DNA of 55,518 nt, from assembly GCA_021818585.1 (NCBI GenBank), contig JAKATU010000030.1:1-55518 (forward strand). Direction: 5' to 3'. Shown here one piece after another: positions 1 to 8,459 of this stretch (within the stretch, counting starts at the first letter, position 1; each line of letters opens with the position of its first letter). The translations under genes were made by a program, and so were the position numbers. The notes under the pieces were generated by a model. It worked only from the letters and a program-made list of their open reading frames with translations, made no database searches and was not told the origin of the DNA. This stretch comes from Acidobacteriota bacterium. GTDB taxonomy: Bacteria; Acidobacteriota; Terriglobia; Terriglobales; Acidobacteriaceae.

Positions 1-170
1 GCAGGTCCCTCCGCTCCATCCGCTTCGCGGATTCCGGTCGGGATGACAATGCATAATTAGACCCGGCAATCCAACCCGCAGAAGAATGTTCTCTCCCCTG
101 CAGAAGCAACAACACCACCCCGTTCGCCCAAAATGTTGTCGTTCCGACCGAATCACCACACCGCCTCGTT

Positions 171-420
171 CCCCAAAATATTGTCATTCCGACCGAAGCG
201 CCAAAGGAGCGCAGCGGAGAGCCTGTCCCGAGCGTAGTCGAGGGAAACCTGCAGTTCTATAGCTCACCCGAGGGAAACCGCAGTTCACCCAAAAGCCCGG
301 CCAAAGCCGGGCTTCCCTAACGCCCGAAACCCCAAAAATATTGTCATTCCGACCGAAGCGCCAAAGGCGCGCAGCGAAGAGCCTGTCCCGAGCGTAGTCG
401 AGGGAAACCTGCAGTTTTAT
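171..420. repeat. Pair of about 90-bp direct repeats in a gene-free left end
   Basis: Two near-identical copies lie at 171-260 and 331-420, exactly 160 bp apart. Each begins at a short C/A-rich run followed by TTGTCATTCCGACCGAAGCG and ends at AACCTGCAGTT. A degraded third start is visible near 126-160. Positions 1-551 hold nothing else convincing. An open frame crossing the repeats on the minus strand encodes low-complexity sequence and is not a gene. The element looks like a dispersed intergenic repeat. Confidence 0.75.
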
Positions 421-551
421 CAACTCAACGACCGCAAACGTGAGTTCCTTCCAGAATGCAGCCATCCTGAGCTTCACTGCTGCAAAATGTCGTCTATCAA
501 ATCCCGTTTAACCTCAAGCATCGAGGCCCAGCCTGCATCGCGTCCGCAGTA

Positions 552-1646
552 ATGCCCCATCCGAGGATTCGTGAAGACTATAAGTTTGTTCCTGCTAAGA
601 TATGGGCACGCAATGCATGTAGCCCGAAGCTGAAAGACCTCGATTACGACAACATCCGATACGACGAAAACGCCGTTGACCTCGCTTCGTTTGTGCCTCC
701 CGAGGTCTTGCCGCTCAAAGACCCCCAAACCGACATCCCTCGCATAGCAAAAGACAAGCGGCTCATCACCCTGATCGGCAATGCCTTACAGCGTATTCCA
801 ACGAGACACAGTCTCCACCTCGGAGATGCGCGTTTCGACCTAAGTCGCATGTCCAACGATTCTGTACACCTTGTCCTTACCTCCCCTCCCTACTGGACCC
901 TGAAGGAGTATCGCGATTCGGACGGTCAAATGGGGCACATTGCGGAATACGAGTCTTTCCTCTCGGAACTCGATAAGGTTTGGCAGCAATGTTTCCGTGT
1001 ACTCGTGCCGGGAGGGCGGGTTATTTGCGTTGTTGGTGATGTTTGCCTCTCACGGCGCAAGAACAACGGTCGCCATACTGTTGTGCCGCTGCACGCTTCT
1101 ATTCAGGAGCATTGTCGAGAAATTGGATTTGACAATTTGGCGCCCATCATCTGGCACAAGATCTCAAATGCCGTCCACGAAGTTGAGAATGGCTCCAGTT
1201 TTCTGGGCAAGCCATACGAGCCCAATTCCGTCATCAAGAACGATATTGAATTCATTCTCATGCAGCGCAAACCCGGCGGTTACCGCACGCCCAGCGTATC
1301 GGCAAGGGTGCTCAGCGTCATCTCCGGCGAGCAGCATAAGGAGTGGTTCCAGCAAATCTGGACGGGCCTCACCGGAGCGTCTACTCGGCATCATCCAGCG
1401 CCCTACCCCTCCGAACTGGCGGAGCGTCTGGTGCGCATGTTCAGCTTCGTAGGCGACACAGTTCTCGATCCCTTCATGGGAACAGGCACTACAACAGTGG
1501 CCGCAGCCAAGTCCGGGCGTAATAGCATCGGGTTTGAAATCGATGGCCACTATTTCGAGATGGCACGAAAGCGAATCGAGGAAGAGACTTCCTCGCTCTT
1601 CAGCCGGAATACGGTTGAAATTCACGACGCAGGTCGTAGTCGATGA
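552..1646 (+). CDS. Site-specific DNA methyltransferase (beta-type, N4-cytosine or N6-adenine)
   Basis: This 364-residue protein is the modification enzyme of a restriction-modification pair and transfers a methyl group from SAM to an exocyclic amino group in DNA. The catalytic motif IV, TSPPYW, is at 110-115. The SAM-binding motif, DPFMGTGTT, is at 306-314. This order, catalytic motif first, is the beta arrangement, and SPPY favours N4-cytosine over N6-adenine. The stop overlaps the ATG of the endonuclease gene in an ATGA at 1643-1646, so the two are translationally coupled. The start is uncertain: no good Shine-Dalgarno precedes 552 and the frame stays open upstream to at least 471. The target is not proven, but the XhoI-like partner suggests CTCGAG. 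Confidence 0.85.
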   Translation: MPHPRIREDYKFVPAKIWARNACSPKLKDLDYDNIRYDENAVDLASFVPPEVLPLKDPQTDIPRIAKDKRLITLIGNALQRIPTRHSLHLGDARFDLSRMSNDSVHLVLTSPPYWTLKEYRDSDGQMGHIAEYESFLSELDKVWQQCFRVLVPGGRVICVVGDVCLSRRKNNGRHTVVPLHASIQEHCREIGFDNLAPIIWHKISNAVHEVENGSSFLGKPYEPNSVIKNDIEFILMQRKPGGYRTPSVSARVLSVISGEQHKEWFQQIWTGLTGASTRHHPAPYPSELAERLVRMFSFVGDTVLDPFMGTGTTTVAAAKSGRNSIGFEIDGHYFEMARKRIEEETSSLFSRNTVEIHDAGRSR

Positions 1647-2377
1647 ACTTACATCCCGACATGGACAAGCGTCTCCAGCAGGCCATCCGGCATTTCTGGA
1701 AGATACGCCACACGCAGGCGCAAAAGCAAGGCACTACGACCGGAACCAAAGATGCGGGCGCAAGAACGGCCGTGACCGGCGGCGCACAAATGAACGGTTT
1801 CGTCAGTCTCGTGCACGATCTCTTGTGCGAGAACGGCGTGCCAAGGGTTGATATCTATTGCGAAAAGTCGGTGGAGTTGCCAGGTTGGTACCGCCCTGAG
1901 AAAAAGTAGGATTTGCTGATTGTCTCAGACGGCCAGTTGCTCGCTGGCATCGAATTCAAATCTCAAGTGGGGTCCTTCGGCAACAACTACAATAATCGCA
2001 CGGAAGAAGCCATTGGCAGCGCAACCGATCTGTGGGCTGCCTACCGTGAGGGAGCCTTTGCGCCCTCTGCAAGACCGTGGCTGGGTTATCTCATGCTGCT
2101 GGAAGAAGCACCCGGATCGGTAAGCGCCGTGCGCTCCCGTGAACCCCACTTCAATGTTTTTCCCGAGTTCAAAGATGCCTCCTACGCCATGCGGTACGAG
2201 ATACTGCTCACGAAGTTCGTGCGAGAAAGGCTGTATGACGGCGCATGCCTTCTCATGTCCAACGCCACGGAGGGACGCAAAGGACTGTACAAGGAGCCAG
2301 CCCCCGAGCTCAGCTTTCGGAACTTTATAGAGCCGCTTCTCGCAAAAGCTATCGCTACTGCAAAAGCCGGAAAATAA
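1643..2377 (+). pseudogene. PaeR7I/XhoI-family type II restriction endonuclease, interrupted by one in-frame TAG
   Basis: Two adjacent open segments in the same frame, 1643-1906 and 1910-2374, are separated only by TAG at 1907-1909. Read through, they give about 244 residues, close to the roughly 246 of PaeR7I and XhoI, whose target is CTCGAG. The join reads LPGWYRPEKK-stop-DLLIV. The family as I recall it has a tryptophan here, so a single TGG to TAG change explains the break. The family block IEFKSQVGSFGNNYNNR follows, then RTEEAIGSATDLWAAYR. No frameshift or other damage is visible, so the loss is recent, a sequencing error, or bypassed. The ATGA overlap with the methyltransferase supports one RM operon. 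If truly inactive, the methyltransferase is an orphan. TTG at 1913 could restart translation but lacks a ribosome site. Confidence 0.82.
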
Positions 2378-2390
2378 ATCCGGCCCCCCG

Positions 2391-2622
2391 TCAACAATCC
2401 ACAACAATCTTGCCGGGAATTAACCCCAAAATTGCTAACCTAGAATTAGAGAGCTCAGAAGACAGCCGTGCACTCCGGCCCGTCTTCTGGGCTTTTTTGC
2501 GTCACAACGGGGGATTAACCTCGCAAATCCCCCGTTGATTCTAAAGGACTTGCGAGACTAACCTCTCCGCAAGTCCTTTGCTTTCATCAACTTCTGGGAC
2601 GTTAACTAGGAGCTAAAAAATC
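2391..2622 (+). promoter_or_regulatory. Structured leader, element A, upstream of the Cys/His-rich protein gene
   Basis: This leader holds four blocks in order. The first is CCACAACAATCTTGCCGGG followed by AATTAACCCC, from 2399. The second is a terminator hairpin with a T-run at 2453-2498. The third is a perfect 12-bp inverted repeat CAACGGGGGATT at 2505-2516/2526-2537. The fourth is a second perfect 12-bp inverted repeat AAAGGACTTGCG at 2543-2554/2568-2579 with GACTAACCTC in its loop. GGACGTTAACTAGGAG and an A-run then lead into the ATG. Blocks 1, 2, 4 and the ribosome-site region recur in the same order on the minus strand at 15282-15510 (element B). A terminator inside a leader suggests attenuation, but this is inference. 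Confidence 0.6.
2453..2498 (+). terminator. Rho-independent terminator inside element A
   Basis: GCTCAGAAGAC at 2453-2463 pairs with GTCTTCTGGGC at 2482-2492, with one G-T pair, and six T follow at 2493-2498. It could end the restriction-modification operon or act as an attenuator for the gene starting at 2623. Confidence 0.8.
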
Positions 2623-3366
2623 ATGCCCAAACAGTGCCGGCACCTCCGGGCCAGCGGCGTTCAATGCCGTGGCTATCGCGTCTGGAAAGAAGATTATTGC
2701 TTCTTTCACCTCCATCACCGTACCCCCAACGGCATGCCCAAACGCTCTGAGGACGCGCCACCCGATCCGCCCGAAAACGGCATCGAAATCCCCCTCCTCG
2801 AAGACGCCGCATCCATCCAGATCACCCTCACCCGCGTCCTCACCTCGCTCGCCCATGGCAAAATCTCCCCCGCCGAGGCCCGCGCATTCCTTTATGGACT
2901 CCGCCTCGCCCGCCTCAACCTCGCCAAAGGCGGCCTCATCGAAGGCGAACCCGTCGAAGCCTATATCCAGTACGACAACGGCGATGTGGTTGGCCCGGAA
3001 CAGTTTAGGGAAGAAGCAACCACTCCCGAGCATCCCCTCCTCGACACCGGAATGATGGCCCTCCGCCACCTTGCTGACCGTCTCGACTACGAAGCTGTCA
3101 TCGAAGCCCATCTCTCCGCCGGCAAGGAACCACCCTCCGGCCTACGCCCGCCTATCCTCCGTCCCTCCGACCCCGAAGAGCACAAAAAGTGGGTAGCATT
3201 CGGATGGAAAGCCGCCCAGACTCGCTCCCAGGCCATCGAAGACGCGCGCAAAGGCGTTCGGAAAGTCCACACTATCCCCAAAAAGCCCGCGCAATCCGCA
3301 ACATCCAGCCAGGAAGCCGATCCCAGCCAGTTGGCAAGAGCCGCCGTCTCCCGAACCGGTTACTGA
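2623..3366 (+). CDS. Cys/His-rich hypothetical protein with putative N-terminal zinc site (acidobacterial paralogue family)
   Basis: This 247-residue cytoplasmic protein has no signal peptide or membrane segment. Its N-terminus carries C5-x9-C15-x10-C26-x2-H29 (CRHLRASGVQC ... CFFH), a spacing that resembles short zinc-binding motifs in small DNA-associated proteins. After a Pro-rich linker comes a conserved-looking block around 50-115 (LEDAASIQITLTRVLTSL, then EARAFLYGLRLARLNL). Similar proteins recur as paralogues in acidobacterial genomes; their function is unknown to me. The C-terminus is Lys/Ser-rich and looks disordered. The start is fixed by AGGAG about 10 bases before the ATG. The gene lies directly behind element A, whose relative B precedes only a degenerate frame. 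A role in nucleic-acid binding is a guess. Confidence 0.7.
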   Translation: MPKQCRHLRASGVQCRGYRVWKEDYCFFHLHHRTPNGMPKRSEDAPPDPPENGIEIPLLEDAASIQITLTRVLTSLAHGKISPAEARAFLYGLRLARLNLAKGGLIEGEPVEAYIQYDNGDVVGPEQFREEATTPEHPLLDTGMMALRHLADRLDYEAVIEAHLSAGKEPPSGLRPPILRPSDPEEHKKWVAFGWKAAQTRSQAIEDARKGVRKVHTIPKKPAQSATSSQEADPSQLARAAVSRTGY

Positions 3367-3570
3367 GCGCGCGCCCAACTCGCCATTTTTTTTGAAAGCT
3401 CCCCGCAGCCCATGGCGCGAAGCGCATCCATCGGTGCGGTGGCGTAAAAGCGCCATTCCTGGAACCATGAAAAATCCGGACGGGTGTCCACCCCCGCGCA
3501 GCTGGGGTGGGCCTTTTGAATGGCCTGATGTCACCTGAAAAAGAAATTCAAACTTTTTTTCAAAAAATAC

Positions 3571-3598
3571 TCGACATGGCCTCAGGATCGTGTAATAT
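3571..3598 (+). promoter_or_regulatory. Candidate sigma70-type promoter
   Basis: TCGACA at 3571-3576 and TAATAT at 3593-3598 are separated by 16 bases in an A/T-rich setting. Transcription would start near 3605, with no gene on this strand before the tandem terminators. Confidence 0.5.
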
Positions 3599-3604
3599 CG
3601 ATTC

Positions 3605-3659
3605 ATACACCACCCACCCAAAAGCGGTTGAGCCCGGGAAACTGGGCTCCTGCTTTTTT
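3605..3659 (+). ncRNA. Possible short RNA of about 55 nt ending in a terminator hairpin
   Basis: The stretch starts about 7 bases after a promoter-like sequence. It ends with GAGCCC 3630-3635 pairing GGGCTC 3644-3649 and six T at 3654-3659. It contains no plausible open frame. The rest of the 438-bp gap between 3366 and 3805 holds two further terminators and no gene that I can support. Confidence 0.35.
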
Positions 3660-3694
3660 ATAGGCGCTTTTTTCAGATTCTCGATTGCAGACGG

Positions 3695-3715
3695 GCAGCC
3701 ATGGGCTGCTTTTTT
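3695..3715 (+). terminator. Second tandem terminator, plus strand
   Basis: GCAGCC at 3695-3700 pairs with GGCTGC at 3704-3709 and is followed by six T at 3710-3715. It backs up the terminator at 3630-3659. Confidence 0.65.
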
Positions 3716-3741
3716 ATTGTCCGCGGAAGCGACCGGCCATG

Positions 3742-3773
3742 AAAAAGCGGCCACCCGGTGGGTGTGGCCGCTT
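3742..3773 (-). terminator. Terminator of the RND efflux operon
   Basis: On the minus strand AAGCGGCCA pairs with TGGCCGCTT (plus-strand arms 3745-3753 and 3765-3773) and ends in a run of five T (A-run 3742-3746). It lies about 30 bases past the outer membrane factor stop. Confidence 0.8.
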
Positions 3774-3804
3774 GTGGGATGGGACTGGCGCCGGTGTGGT
3801 GGAC

Positions 3805-5274
3805 TTATTGCCAGCCGCCGCCGAGCGAGTTGTAGAGCTGCACGAACGAGATCGCTTCCTGCTCGCGGGCCGCGGCCAGGTTCAACTGCGCGGTGTAGTA
3901 GGTGGTTTCGTTGGTGAGGACTTCGAGATAGCTGGCCGCTCCGGCCTGGTAGCGCATGAGCGAGAGGCGTGTCGCATCCTTGGCGGCGAAGGCGACCTTT
4001 TCTTCCTGCACGCGGTACTGGCGGTATCGCTTGAGGGCGATCAGCGAGTCGGAAACGCTGGCGAAGGCCTGCTTGATGGTCTGCTGGTAGCCGAGGACCG
4101 CAGCCTGCTTTTGCGCCTCGGTGAGGTGAATGTTGGCGCGCAGTCGCCCGCCTTCAAAAACAGACTGCGCCACCGCTCCGCTGGCGTACCAGCCGAAGCT
4201 GCCGGCGTTGAAGAGATCTTCCAGGTGGGTGCTGGCCGTTCCGCCGGTGGCCGAGAGCGAAATGTGCGGGAAGAGCGCGGCGCGGGCGACGCGGATGTTG
4301 GCGTTGTCGGCGCGCAGTATGGCTTCGGCTTCCTGAATATCGGGCCGCCGCTCGAGCAACTGCGAGGGAATGCCCGCGGGAACCGCTTTGGGCGCGGGCC
4401 AGTCGACCACGCTGAGACTGCTGCGGGCGATGGGGCCGGGATTGCGCCCGAGCAGGATGCGGATGGCGTTCTCCTGCTGCGCAATCTGGAGCTGCAGAGT
4501 GGGAATGGCGGCCTGCGCCTGGTAGAGCGACTCCTGCGCGAGGCGCACGTCTTCCAGCGTGCCTGAGCCGCCGCGCTCGAGCGTGCGGGTGAGTTGCAGA
4601 TATTGCCGCCGCGCCTGTACGGTGCGCTGGGTGATGGCCAGTTCCGCGTCGAGCGTGCGGAGCTGGAAGTAGGCTGTGGCTACCTCTTCAATGACGGTGC
4701 TGAGCGTGACTTTCTGGGCCCACTCGGTGGCGAGAAGCTGGTCACGGGCGGCGACGGTTTGCTGGCGGTAGTAGCCCCAGAAGTCGAGGTTCCAGGCGCC
4801 GGTGAGGCTGAGGCCGCCGATATAGTGCTGCTTGCTGGAGCTTCCGTTGCTGTTGCTGGTGGAGCTGGAACCGCCGCTTCCGCTGGAGCTGCTGCCGCTT
4901 CCGCCGAAGGAGCTGGTGGGCTCGTAGATGGCGGCTGCGTCGACGGTGGGGAACTGCTGAGAGCGTGTGATGCCGAGCTGATCCTGAGCTTCGAGGATGC
5001 GCTGCGCGGCAATTTTGAGATCGTAGTTGTTGTGGATCGCTTCCTGGATGAGCCCTTTGAGGACGGGGTCCTGGAAGACGGCAGCCCATTGCTCGGCGCC
5101 GAGCGAGGCGGCGGTGGCAGTGGCTGTCGCGGGCGTGGAATCGACGCCGACGGGAGCGCGGTAGGCCTCGGGCGCGTTGACGGCGGGGCGATGATAGACG
5201 GGTCCGGGCGTGCAGCCGGCTGCGAGCAGCGTGACGGCGGAGAGAAGCAGGAAAGCTGGTTTGCGTACGCTCAT
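3805..5274 (-). CDS. RND efflux outer membrane factor, NodT/OprM-type lipoprotein
   Basis: The 489-residue product is the outer membrane duct of a tripartite efflux pump (TolC/OprM family). The N-terminus MSVRKPAFLLLSAVTLLAAG ends in a lipobox with Cys at about 21, so it should be lipid-anchored. GPVYHRPAVNAPEAYR directly after it is typical of NodT-type factors. Two OEP repeats follow; each includes the long-helix pattern and RRPDIQEAEAIL near 310, a family hallmark. A Ser/Gly/Asn-rich insert lies around 125-148 and is probably a flexible loop. It is the last gene of the operon: its ATG is 2 bases after the permease stop and a terminator follows at 3742-3773. The substrate cannot be read from sequence. 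Confidence 0.93.
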   Translation of the reverse strand: MSVRKPAFLLLSAVTLLAAGCTPGPVYHRPAVNAPEAYRAPVGVDSTPATATATAASLGAEQWAAVFQDPVLKGLIQEAIHNNYDLKIAAQRILEAQDQLGITRSQQFPTVDAAAIYEPTSSFGGSGSSSSGSGGSSSTSNSNGSSSKQHYIGGLSLTGAWNLDFWGYYRQQTVAARDQLLATEWAQKVTLSTVIEEVATAYFQLRTLDAELAITQRTVQARRQYLQLTRTLERGGSGTLEDVRLAQESLYQAQAAIPTLQLQIAQQENAIRILLGRNPGPIARSSLSVVDWPAPKAVPAGIPSQLLERRPDIQEAEAILRADNANIRVARAALFPHISLSATGGTASTHLEDLFNAGSFGWYASGAVAQSVFEGGRLRANIHLTEAQKQAAVLGYQQTIKQAFASVSDSLIALKRYRQYRVQEEKVAFAAKDATRLSLMRYQAGAASYLEVLTNETTYYTAQLNLAAAREQEAISFVQLYNSLGGGWQ

Positions 5275-5276
5275 GA

Positions 5277-8200
5277 CTAGTCGATCTCCTCACGGCGAAC
5301 GTGGTCGGGCAGGTGAGACTCATCCAGATGATGAGGGCCTTCCTTTCGGAAGCGGTGCATGAGCCATTCGACACTGGAGAATGTCACGGGCACGAGGAAG
5401 ATGGCGATGCAGGTGGAAGCGAGCATGCCGCCGACGACGACAGTGCCGAGGATGCGACGGGCTTCCGCGCCTGCGCCGTGGGAGAACATGAGCGGCAGCA
5501 CGCCGAGAATGAAGGCGAAGGCCGTCATGATAATCGGCCGGAAGCGCAGACGGGCCGCGCCCATGGCTGCGTCGAATATGCTTTCGCCGCGCATGAATTC
5601 TTCCCGCGCGAACTGGACGATGAGGATGGCGTTTTTCGCCGAGAGGCCGATGAGCATGACGAGGCCGATCTGGGTGAAGACGTCATTCTCAAAGCCGCGA
5701 ATGCTGAGGGCGAGGAATGCGCCGAGGACCGCGACGGGAGTGCTGAGGAGGACGCTGAAGGGGAGGGTCCAGCTTTCGTACTGAGCGGCGAGGATGAGGA
5801 AGACGACCAGCAGCGAAAGACTGAAGATGGCCGCAGGAGAGATGCCTTTGGTCGCCTGCTGTTCTTCGTAGGACATGCCGGAGTAGTCGTAGCCCATGCC
5901 GGGGGGCATGGTCTGTTTGAATACCTGCTGGATTGCGTCCATGACCTGGCCGGAGCTGTATCCGGGCTTGCCGGTGATGTTGAGCTGCGCGGCTGGATAC
6001 TCGTTGTAGTGAAGGTCGAACTCGGGGCCGGTGATGCGTTTGACGGAGGTGACCGCGCTGAGGGGGACCTGGCCGCCATTGGCGCTGCGGACGTAAAACT
6101 CGCCGATGTCGTCGATGTTGGTGCGGGATTGGCCGTCGGCTTCGACGTAGGTCTGCCATTGGCGTCCGAAACGGTTGAAGTAATTGACGAGATAGCCGCC
6201 CATGAAGGCCTGCATGGTCTGGTAGACGTCCGAGAGGCTGACCTGTTGCTGGAGGACCTTGGCGCGATCGACTTTGACGTAGAGCTGCGGGACAGAAGGC
6301 AGGTACGAGGGCAAGGCGACGGCGATTTCCGGCCGCTTCTGGAGTGCGCCGATGAACTTGTAGAGATTTTGGGTGAGGAAGGCCGGATTGTCGCCGCCGG
6401 AGCGGTCTTCGAGCACCATGGTGACACCGCCGGAGGTTCCTACGCCTTGTATGGCGGGTGGCGGGAAGGAAAATGCGATGCCGTTTTTGATTCCTGCGAG
6501 AGCCTTTGCCAGGTGCCTCTGGATGACGGGGAATTGTTCGTTGGGCGCGGTCCGCTGGTCAAAGGGCTTTAGGGTGACGAAGAAGAAGGCGTTGTAAGTG
6601 GTCTGGCTGACGGTGAGGAGGTTGAATCCGATGACGGAGGTGATGCCTTGGACTCCGGGAATTTTGCGGACGGCATCTTCGACCTGCTGGGCGGCTCCGG
6701 TGGTTCGCTGGAGCGATGAGCCCTGCGGGAGCTGGAGCGAGATCATAGCGTAGCCCTGATCCTCGGTGGGCAGGAAGGATTTCGGCAGTTTGCCGCCGAT
6801 GAGGAGTGCGAGACCGGCGACGAGTCCAAGGAAGATGAGAGCGAAGCCGGATTTGCGGACGAGGAATCCGGAGGCGGATACGTAGCCGTTGGTGGTGCGA
6901 TGGAAGAGCCGCTCGAAGCCGCGGAAGAATGGGCCGAGCGGTCCGCGGATGCGCTTTTTGGGCCTCAATAGGAGTGCGCAGAGCGCGGGGCTGAGGGTGA
7001 GCGCATTGAAGGCCGAGAAGATGACCGAGATGGCAATGGTGACGGCGAACTGCTGGTAGAGGCGTCCTGTGATGCCGGGAATGAAGGCGGTGGGGATGAA
7101 GACGGCGGCCAGGATGAGGGCGACGGCAATGACGGGGCTGGCGACCTGTTCCATGGCGCGGCGTGCGGCGTCTCGGGGAGACATGCCCTCTTCAATATGG
7201 TGCTCGACGGCTTCGACGACGACGATGGCGTCATCGACGACGAGGCCGATGGCGAGGACGAGGCCAAAGAGCGAGAGGGTGTTGATGGAGAATCCGAGCG
7301 CCGGGAAGATGATGAAGGTTCCGATGAGAGATACGGGAATTGCGAGCAGGGGAATGATGGTGGCGCGCCATCCCTGAAGGAAGACAAAGACGACGAGCAC
7401 GACGAGCGCGAGGGCTTCGAGGAGGGTGATGAGAATCTCGTGCATGCCCGCAGTGACAGCCTGTGTGGTGTCCAGGCTGATGTGGTACTTCATGTCCGAG
7501 GGGAAGTTTTTTGAGAGACGGTCCATCTCGGCGCGGACGCGCTTTGCAGTTTCCACGGCGTTGCTGCCGGGGAGCTGATAGACCGCCAAGAGCGCGGCCG
7601 GCTTGCCGTTGTAGTGCGCGAGGAGGTTGTAGAACTGAGCGCCGAGGGTGATGTTGGCGACATCCTTGAGGCGGACGATGGACCCGTCGGGATTGGCGCG
7701 CAGGATGATGTTGCCGAACTGCTGAGGCGTGGTGAGTCGGCCTTGGGTCTGGACTGTGTAGGTGAACTGCTGGCCGGATGGGACGGGTTCGCCGCCGATT
7801 TGTCCTGCGGGGTTGACGGTGTTCTGGGTCTGGATGGCCTGAATGATTTGCGGCACGGTGATGCCGAGCGAGGCGAGCTTGGCGGGCTTGACCCAGATGC
7901 GCATGGCATACTGGCCCGCGCCGAAGACCTGAACATGAGAGACGCCCGGGATGCGGGAGATTTGATCGACGATGTTGATGTAGGCGTAGTTGGCCAGGAA
8001 GATGCCGTTGTATGTGCCGTGGGGCGAGTTGATGGCAAGGAACATCATGGGCGCGTGCAGGGACTTTTGCACGGTGACGCCGGAGGTGTTGACCTCAGCC
8101 GGGAGTTGAGGCTGAGCCTGGTTGACGCGGAGCTGAGCTAGAACCTGATCGATGTTGGGGTCGGTTCCGATGTGGAAGTCGACGGACATATTCATCGTGC

Positions 8201-8456
8201 CGTTGCTGGCGCTGGTGGAGGTCATGTAGCTCATGTTGTCGACGCCGTTCATCTGTTCTTCAATGGGCGTAGCGACGGACTCAGCGAGCGTGTTGGCATT
8301 TGCGCCGGGATAGCTGGCGCGGATTTGAATCTCAGGGGGGACGATGTCAGGGTATTGCGACGTGGGCAGTGTAAACAGCGTGACGGTCCCCATGATGACC
8401 ATGAGAATGGAGATCACCATGGCCACGATGGGCCGGCGGATGAAGAATTTCGACAT
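5277..8456 (-). CDS. RND multidrug efflux permease, AcrB/MexB (HAE1) family
   Basis: This 1059-residue inner-membrane proton antiporter is the motor of the pump and has the usual length of the family. It starts with MSKFFIRRPIVAMVISILMV, the typical first membrane helix. GLVVDDAIVVVEAVEHH near 405-420 carries the paired Asp of helix 4 used for proton relay. The two large periplasmic loops and the second half (FLPTEDQGYAMISLQLPQGSS) are intact. The C-terminal tail is hydrophilic. The gene sits between adaptor and outer membrane factor genes with gaps of 3 and 2 bases, so all three are surely one transcript. HAE1 pumps export drugs, detergents or plant phenolics; which one applies here is unknown. 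Confidence 0.95.
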   Translation of the reverse strand: MSKFFIRRPIVAMVISILMVIMGTVTLFTLPTSQYPDIVPPEIQIRASYPGANANTLAESVATPIEEQMNGVDNMSYMTSTSASNGTMNMSVDFHIGTDPNIDQVLAQLRVNQAQPQLPAEVNTSGVTVQKSLHAPMMFLAINSPHGTYNGIFLANYAYINIVDQISRIPGVSHVQVFGAGQYAMRIWVKPAKLASLGITVPQIIQAIQTQNTVNPAGQIGGEPVPSGQQFTYTVQTQGRLTTPQQFGNIILRANPDGSIVRLKDVANITLGAQFYNLLAHYNGKPAALLAVYQLPGSNAVETAKRVRAEMDRLSKNFPSDMKYHISLDTTQAVTAGMHEILITLLEALALVVLVVFVFLQGWRATIIPLLAIPVSLIGTFIIFPALGFSINTLSLFGLVLAIGLVVDDAIVVVEAVEHHIEEGMSPRDAARRAMEQVASPVIAVALILAAVFIPTAFIPGITGRLYQQFAVTIAISVIFSAFNALTLSPALCALLLRPKKRIRGPLGPFFRGFERLFHRTTNGYVSASGFLVRKSGFALIFLGLVAGLALLIGGKLPKSFLPTEDQGYAMISLQLPQGSSLQRTTGAAQQVEDAVRKIPGVQGITSVIGFNLLTVSQTTYNAFFFVTLKPFDQRTAPNEQFPVIQRHLAKALAGIKNGIAFSFPPPAIQGVGTSGGVTMVLEDRSGGDNPAFLTQNLYKFIGALQKRPEIAVALPSYLPSVPQLYVKVDRAKVLQQQVSLSDVYQTMQAFMGGYLVNYFNRFGRQWQTYVEADGQSRTNIDDIGEFYVRSANGGQVPLSAVTSVKRITGPEFDLHYNEYPAAQLNITGKPGYSSGQVMDAIQQVFKQTMPPGMGYDYSGMSYEEQQATKGISPAAIFSLSLLVVFLILAAQYESWTLPFSVLLSTPVAVLGAFLALSIRGFENDVFTQIGLVMLIGLSAKNAILIVQFAREEFMRGESIFDAAMGAARLRFRPIIMTAFAFILGVLPLMFSHGAGAEARRILGTVVVGGMLASTCIAIFLVPVTFSSVEWLMHRFRKEGPHHLDESHLPDHVRREEID

Positions 8457-8459
8457 AAT

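Noticed and set aside
184..477. Open frame across the direct repeats on the minus strand
   Set aside because: It follows the repeat copies, encodes Arg/Leu/Phe-rich low-complexity sequence and has no ribosome site or family match.
5301..6572. Long 423-residue plus-strand frame inside the RND permease gene
   Set aside because: It is antisense to a fully conserved permease; its Asp/Glu/Gly-rich content is a typical mirror of high-GC codons.
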